Part shown: positions 61,006-64,000 of the stretch, one piece after another | Layout of the letters: each line of letters starts with the position of its first letter | Numbering within the stretch: the stretch's first letter is position 1 | Source: a virus | Length of the DNA: 64,000 nucleotides | Virus record (IMG/VR): IMGVR_UViG_3300025626_000013 | Location: 1-64,000 of that record | Reading direction: 5' to 3' (one strand) | The notes under the pieces: generated by a model | Seen by the model: only the letters and a program-made list of their open reading frames with translations | What the model was told of the DNA's origin: nothing | Database searches by the model: none | Program-made: the position numbers and the translations under genes

Positions 61006-61034
61006 ATTATACCCTATATTCAATAAAAAGTAAA
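61006..61034 (-). promoter_or_regulatory. Early-type promoter with predicted leaderless start
   Basis: TTTACT (61034-61029), 17 bases, TATAAT (61011-61006). With standard spacing the start is 60999, the A of the GT25 ATG. The -35 touches the stop of the upstream gene. Confidence 0.72.
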
Positions 61035-61736
61035 CTATAAAGTTGTAGTTGATGGGAGTCCTTGCACTTTAGTATAATGTTCTTTTGTCACCCCAAGAAA
61101 GTAAAAAAGTTGTCTACACATCAAAGCATCATTTGGCCATAGACCAATTTGTGGATTATGGACGGCATCAATAAGTTCACTTGCAGCCGTTGGTGTAATT
61201 ATATATGCAGAATTTCCGGCCAACCCCTGCGGAATTTTTTGATCATTATCAATCCAAGGGACGATTTGATATTTCGAACTATTAGCATTTATTGCATCGC
61301 GATATACTGATGCCCGTCTTGTTGCACCGATTGGATTATTAATACCTAATACCTGATAAATAGTAAAATTGATATCAAAGTCTATTTTTTTTGTAAATAC
61401 TGCATCATGTTCAAGAATTAAAATATTTTCATTAGTTTCTTTGCATTTTTTCCATAGTAAATAATGGCTCATTGAACAGGCCATTCTTTTATTTTTATTT
61501 GCAGTTGGATATGCTTTTTTTAATAATCCAGTACCAAAGTCAATGGTTTCACCAGACCAGGGATAATTCCATATAACATTATGATCTCTCATTTCTTTAT
61601 GTACCGTTTCGGGCGTTACGGCATTAAATTGCTCAAGTTGAAACTCATTGTATACCCGATATGAACTTTCAACAAGTGTTGCATAGCCCTTTTCAGAAAT
61701 TGTGTCTCCTTCAATTACAATAGCATATGCTTTCAT
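61035..61736 (-). CDS. GT25-like glycosyltransferase
   Basis: 233 residues. AYAIVIEGDTISEKGY, KRMACSMSHYLLWKKC, ILILEHDAVFTKK and GLAGNSAYIITPTAASELID are GT25-family elements, parallel to the neighbour at 60352 but diverged. Overlaps the sulfotransferase gene by 4 bases. Confidence 0.75.
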   Translation of the reverse strand: MKAYAIVIEGDTISEKGYATLVESSYRVYNEFQLEQFNAVTPETVHKEMRDHNVIWNYPWSGETIDFGTGLLKKAYPTANKNKRMACSMSHYLLWKKCKETNENILILEHDAVFTKKIDFDINFTIYQVLGINNPIGATRRASVYRDAINANSSKYQIVPWIDNDQKIPQGLAGNSAYIITPTAASELIDAVHNPQIGLWPNDALMCRQLFYFLGVTKEHYTKVQGLPSTTTL

Positions 61737-62251
61737 TTGTTCAACTTATTTTTGTGTGGAAATATTGGGTCAATTGGATTTACATCAAGGAAGTCTGTCA
61801 ATAGCTTTGTACTATCTCCACCAATAATATCAAGCACAAGCAAATCATTTGGTCGTTTCCAAAAATATTCGAGCACATCCTTATTATGAGAGTCATATGC
61901 TAAAGAAGCCTGTTCTCGATTAGGAAATGGTGAACCATAGACTCGAGTCCGAATGTCTACCTGACGTTGAGCCATGTTCCATCCACGCTTTCTTTCAAGG
62001 TAGGGTACAATTGAATCCAACCAGTCTTTCTTATTACGAATAGTAATGATAAACTTAGAGTTTGGAAACTTCTGGTCGAGCTCTTTATACACCGGAATCA
62101 CTGGAATGTCGGTGGCACCGTCTTTATGAAATCCCCAAAGTTCTTTTTCACTCGGATAGTGTACAACATCGTATCCAAGTTCAATCAACGTTTCATTAAG
62201 TGTGGTTGTACCTGTACGTGATAGTCCAAGTCCAAAAATTTTAGATCTCAT
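61733..62251 (-). CDS. Sulfotransferase-like protein
   Basis: 172 residues. GLGLSRTGTTTLNETL (7-22) is the 5'-PSB loop for PAPS and FIITIRNKKDWLDSIV matches the 3'-PB region of small cytoplasmic-type sulfotransferases. Size is shorter than typical (about 220-300), so part of the substrate lid may be absent. Next to GTs it may sulfate a sugar or lipid. A nucleotide kinase is the alternative reading of the loop, less likely. Confidence 0.72.
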   Translation of the reverse strand: MRSKIFGLGLSRTGTTTLNETLIELGYDVVHYPSEKELWGFHKDGATDIPVIPVYKELDQKFPNSKFIITIRNKKDWLDSIVPYLERKRGWNMAQRQVDIRTRVYGSPFPNREQASLAYDSHNKDVLEYFWKRPNDLLVLDIIGGDSTKLLTDFLDVNPIDPIFPHKNKLNK

Positions 62252-63050
62252 AATTCCATTCTTCTCTTGGTAAATTTACAACTCTTAGCAATTGCTCTTC
62301 GGTCATATTATCAGCACCAGGAAATTGGCAGTGTACAAATCGGGTGTTTTCATCTCGGTGATCTATAATCCGCCGCTTTGGATTTATTTTGTCTTTTGTT
62401 CCGTGCACATAGCTATTCCAACCATTATGCATTTCAAGCATATTCATATTAGTAGCAAATATCATAGCATGTAGATATGGTTGGTCACACGTATAAAATG
62501 AATTAAGACCGGATTTATTTATTAGCTTAACGTAATCATCAAACGCAACCCATTTTTCTCGGGCATGTTGCATTCCTTTATTAGAATACATTACAACACC
62601 GGTATTATAAACTTGTACTAGCCCATCTTCGGTACGCGGAACTTCTATACCATATTGCGCTTTTACTATCTGCGCCCATTTTTCATCTGTTTGACTTGTT
62701 ATACGGCCAAGAGTAATTGTTCTTTGTTGCGGTTGAAACGGTTCAGTACAAATACCAATGTCCGCATCAAAGCCTTCGAAAATATTTTCTTTTAATCCAT
62801 TAACCGGAAAAACATCAGTATCAGCAAATAAGACATTATCATATTCATTATATGGCGATTCAAACACGGGTTTAAAGGCACCGTAGTGTGGAGAATAGTT
62901 ACCGAATCGCCGATCGTGAATATATTTAGGATTGTCTTCAAATATATAATCAGCGCCAATACGACTAGCATAAGCTTTCATTGCGTTCACACCGGCATGT
63001 ACAGAGTTACGAACAGCGCCATCCCAGTATTGATAAATTAAATTTTTCAT
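62241..63050 (-). CDS. Glycosyltransferase-like protein
   Basis: 269 residues. NVLFADTDVFPVNGLKENIF has the DxD, then VQVYNTGVVMYSNKGM and YTCDQPYLHAMIF. N-terminal NSVHAGVNAMKAYASRIGAD resembles the gene at 10752. GT-A type. Overlaps the methyltransferase gene by 4 bases and the sulfotransferase gene by 11. Confidence 0.76.
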   Translation of the reverse strand: MKNLIYQYWDGAVRNSVHAGVNAMKAYASRIGADYIFEDNPKYIHDRRFGNYSPHYGAFKPVFESPYNEYDNVLFADTDVFPVNGLKENIFEGFDADIGICTEPFQPQQRTITLGRITSQTDEKWAQIVKAQYGIEVPRTEDGLVQVYNTGVVMYSNKGMQHAREKWVAFDDYVKLINKSGLNSFYTCDQPYLHAMIFATNMNMLEMHNGWNSYVHGTKDKINPKRRIIDHRDENTRFVHCQFPGADNMTEEQLLRVVNLPREEWNYEI

Positions 63051-63790
63051 TTGTGTCCTATAAAATATCGATGGGTCGGGTTAACTGGGCATGCAAATTG
63101 TGTAATTTTAAATGTATCGCTCAATTGCTTATTAAGATTTTCAAAATAAGCAATATTATCTATTCCATCAAAATTACGATTATGTGCAATAAAGATATAA
63201 TCGTAATTTCTGATTTGTTGTTCAATAATTGCACGGTCACGTATAGGCATTTCATTCATACTAAAAGTAGCAAGCAATAACGATTTTTCGCCGCCAGATA
63301 ACCCAGCTGCATCTAAACTCGAATATTTTACATTTTCAATTCCATTTTCAGATAAAAATTTCTTTTGGATGGTATGCATAAGAGGGAAATCAATAATATT
63401 GTATTGCCCGGTAAATCCAAGTTTCATAAACACCCGGCACATATTACCATATCCACCGCCAATGTCCGTCACCCGAGTTACTGTCTCAGGAGCATTTATA
63501 CCATAATAGTTTTTCATTTGGTGTAAATAATACGAATTTTGAATGGTCGTAAGACTCATTGTTTGGTTATTACAAATTTTAAATGGGGTGCCTACTTTAG
63601 AATCTGCAATAAATGGCAAAACAGCATCTTTAACCCAATTGTCATTCATAACATAATTATGGTATTTTTGAGCAAGGCCAGCCTGGTTAGGGTGAATGGT
63701 TCGGCTAATCATTCGTTGTTGTAAAAATTTTGTTGGCTGTGATTCATATTCTTTACGAATATCTTTAAGCATATTATCCCATTGAGTCAT
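63047..63790 (-). CDS. Putative sugar O-methyltransferase
   Basis: 247 residues. VTRVTDIGGGYGNMCRV (motif I 109-115), YNIIDFPLMHTIQKKF and YSSLDAAGLS resemble the putative sugar O-methyltransferase family found next to GT genes. The N-terminal helical part is the substrate lid. Would methylate the glycan built by the same cluster; specific sugar unknown. Confidence 0.74.
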   Translation of the reverse strand: MTQWDNMLKDIRKEYESQPTKFLQQRMISRTIHPNQAGLAQKYHNYVMNDNWVKDAVLPFIADSKVGTPFKICNNQTMSLTTIQNSYYLHQMKNYYGINAPETVTRVTDIGGGYGNMCRVFMKLGFTGQYNIIDFPLMHTIQKKFLSENGIENVKYSSLDAAGLSGGEKSLLLATFSMNEMPIRDRAIIEQQIRNYDYIFIAHNRNFDGIDNIAYFENLNKQLSDTFKITQFACPVNPTHRYFIGHK

Positions 63791-63987
63791 ATAATCCCTC
63801 TTTCTACTAAAGAGCGGTAGTTATCGATCTTTGGCGCTTTTTTACCACCAGGTTTTATTTTTGATCGAATATGAATAATTTCAGCTTGGTCAACCCCTTC
63901 ATCAAAGCTTGAATGATTCCATTGCTGCCGATCTAAATAGGCTTCTTGAGTATTTTTTATACCAGCTAAAAATGCCAATCTATGCAT
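63787..63987 (-). CDS. Small hypothetical protein
   Basis: 66 residues, ATG 63987 with GAAGG upstream. FLAGIKNTQEAYLDRQQWNH and a basic C-terminal half (SKIKPGGKKAPKI). Overlaps the methyltransferase gene by 4 bases. No family recognised. Confidence 0.5.
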   Translation of the reverse strand: MHRLAFLAGIKNTQEAYLDRQQWNHSSFDEGVDQAEIIHIRSKIKPGGKKAPKIDNYRSLVERGII

Positions 63988-64000
63988 TATACCTTCGTCA

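Overview
The window is about half of a T4-like myovirus genome. The evidence is a nearly complete T4-type baseplate set (gp4, gp53, gp48, gp27-like hub, gp5 parts, gp25, gp6, gp8, gp26), Cys-free gp32, gp33, dihydrofolate reductase, a GH19 endolysin, six intact tRNA genes and T4-type late promoter octamers (TATAAATA). The DNA is AT-rich, genes are packed head to tail, and the fibre, GT and small-gene families resemble marine cyanophage and Pelagibacter myophages. No photosynthesis gene is seen. A marine alphaproteobacterial host is an inference only.

Layout. 1-10054 (minus): host-contact virion proteins: two large fibres (one cut by the window edge, one with a C-terminal S74 chaperone), a tandem polyglycine adhesin and small structural proteins. 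10099-16633 (minus): a glycan/methyltransferase cassette inserted among virion genes, with its own sigma70-like promoter. 16637-36858 (minus): virion and baseplate genes. The T4 gp5 functions are spread over three adjacent genes, each with a different peptidoglycan hydrolase domain. 36924-41594 (plus): gp4, a conserved virion-type protein, a tail-tube-family protein, gp26 with a probable -1 programmed frameshift, and a tape-measure-like protein. 41591-43940 (minus): gp32, gp33 and a conserved protein. 44004-49858 (minus): early-type small genes, one glycosyltransferase, a radical SAM core and a separate SPASM protein, and DHFR. 49974-53417 (minus): a lysis-type unit bounded by a late promoter and a terminator. 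53474-58735 (minus): small conserved genes and the tRNA cluster with decayed tRNA pieces and a 92-bp duplication. 58716-63987 (minus): a second glycan cassette (GTs, sulfotransferase, sugar O-methyltransferase).

Regulation. Nine minus-strand intergenic sites share a -35 of TTTACA/TTTACT/TGTACA, exactly 17 bases, and a -10 close to TATAAT; most also carry TTCC-like bases after the -35. They head the accessory and replication units (gp32, tRNAs, both glycan cassettes, small early genes). TATAAATA octamers head the virion and lysis units, which separates early-type from late-type transcription. gp32 has both. gp33, the T4 late co-activator, is encoded here.

Most noteworthy: (1) the gp26 -1 frameshift in a tube - chaperone - tape-measure arrangement; (2) the three-hydrolase baseplate hub; (3) the promoter family, including two promoters whose predicted start is the A of the ATG; (4) the perfect-consensus plus-strand promoter at 15207-15235 pointing antisense into a gene; (5) the split radical SAM/SPASM pair; (6) the duplicated GT + methyltransferase-like gene pairs.
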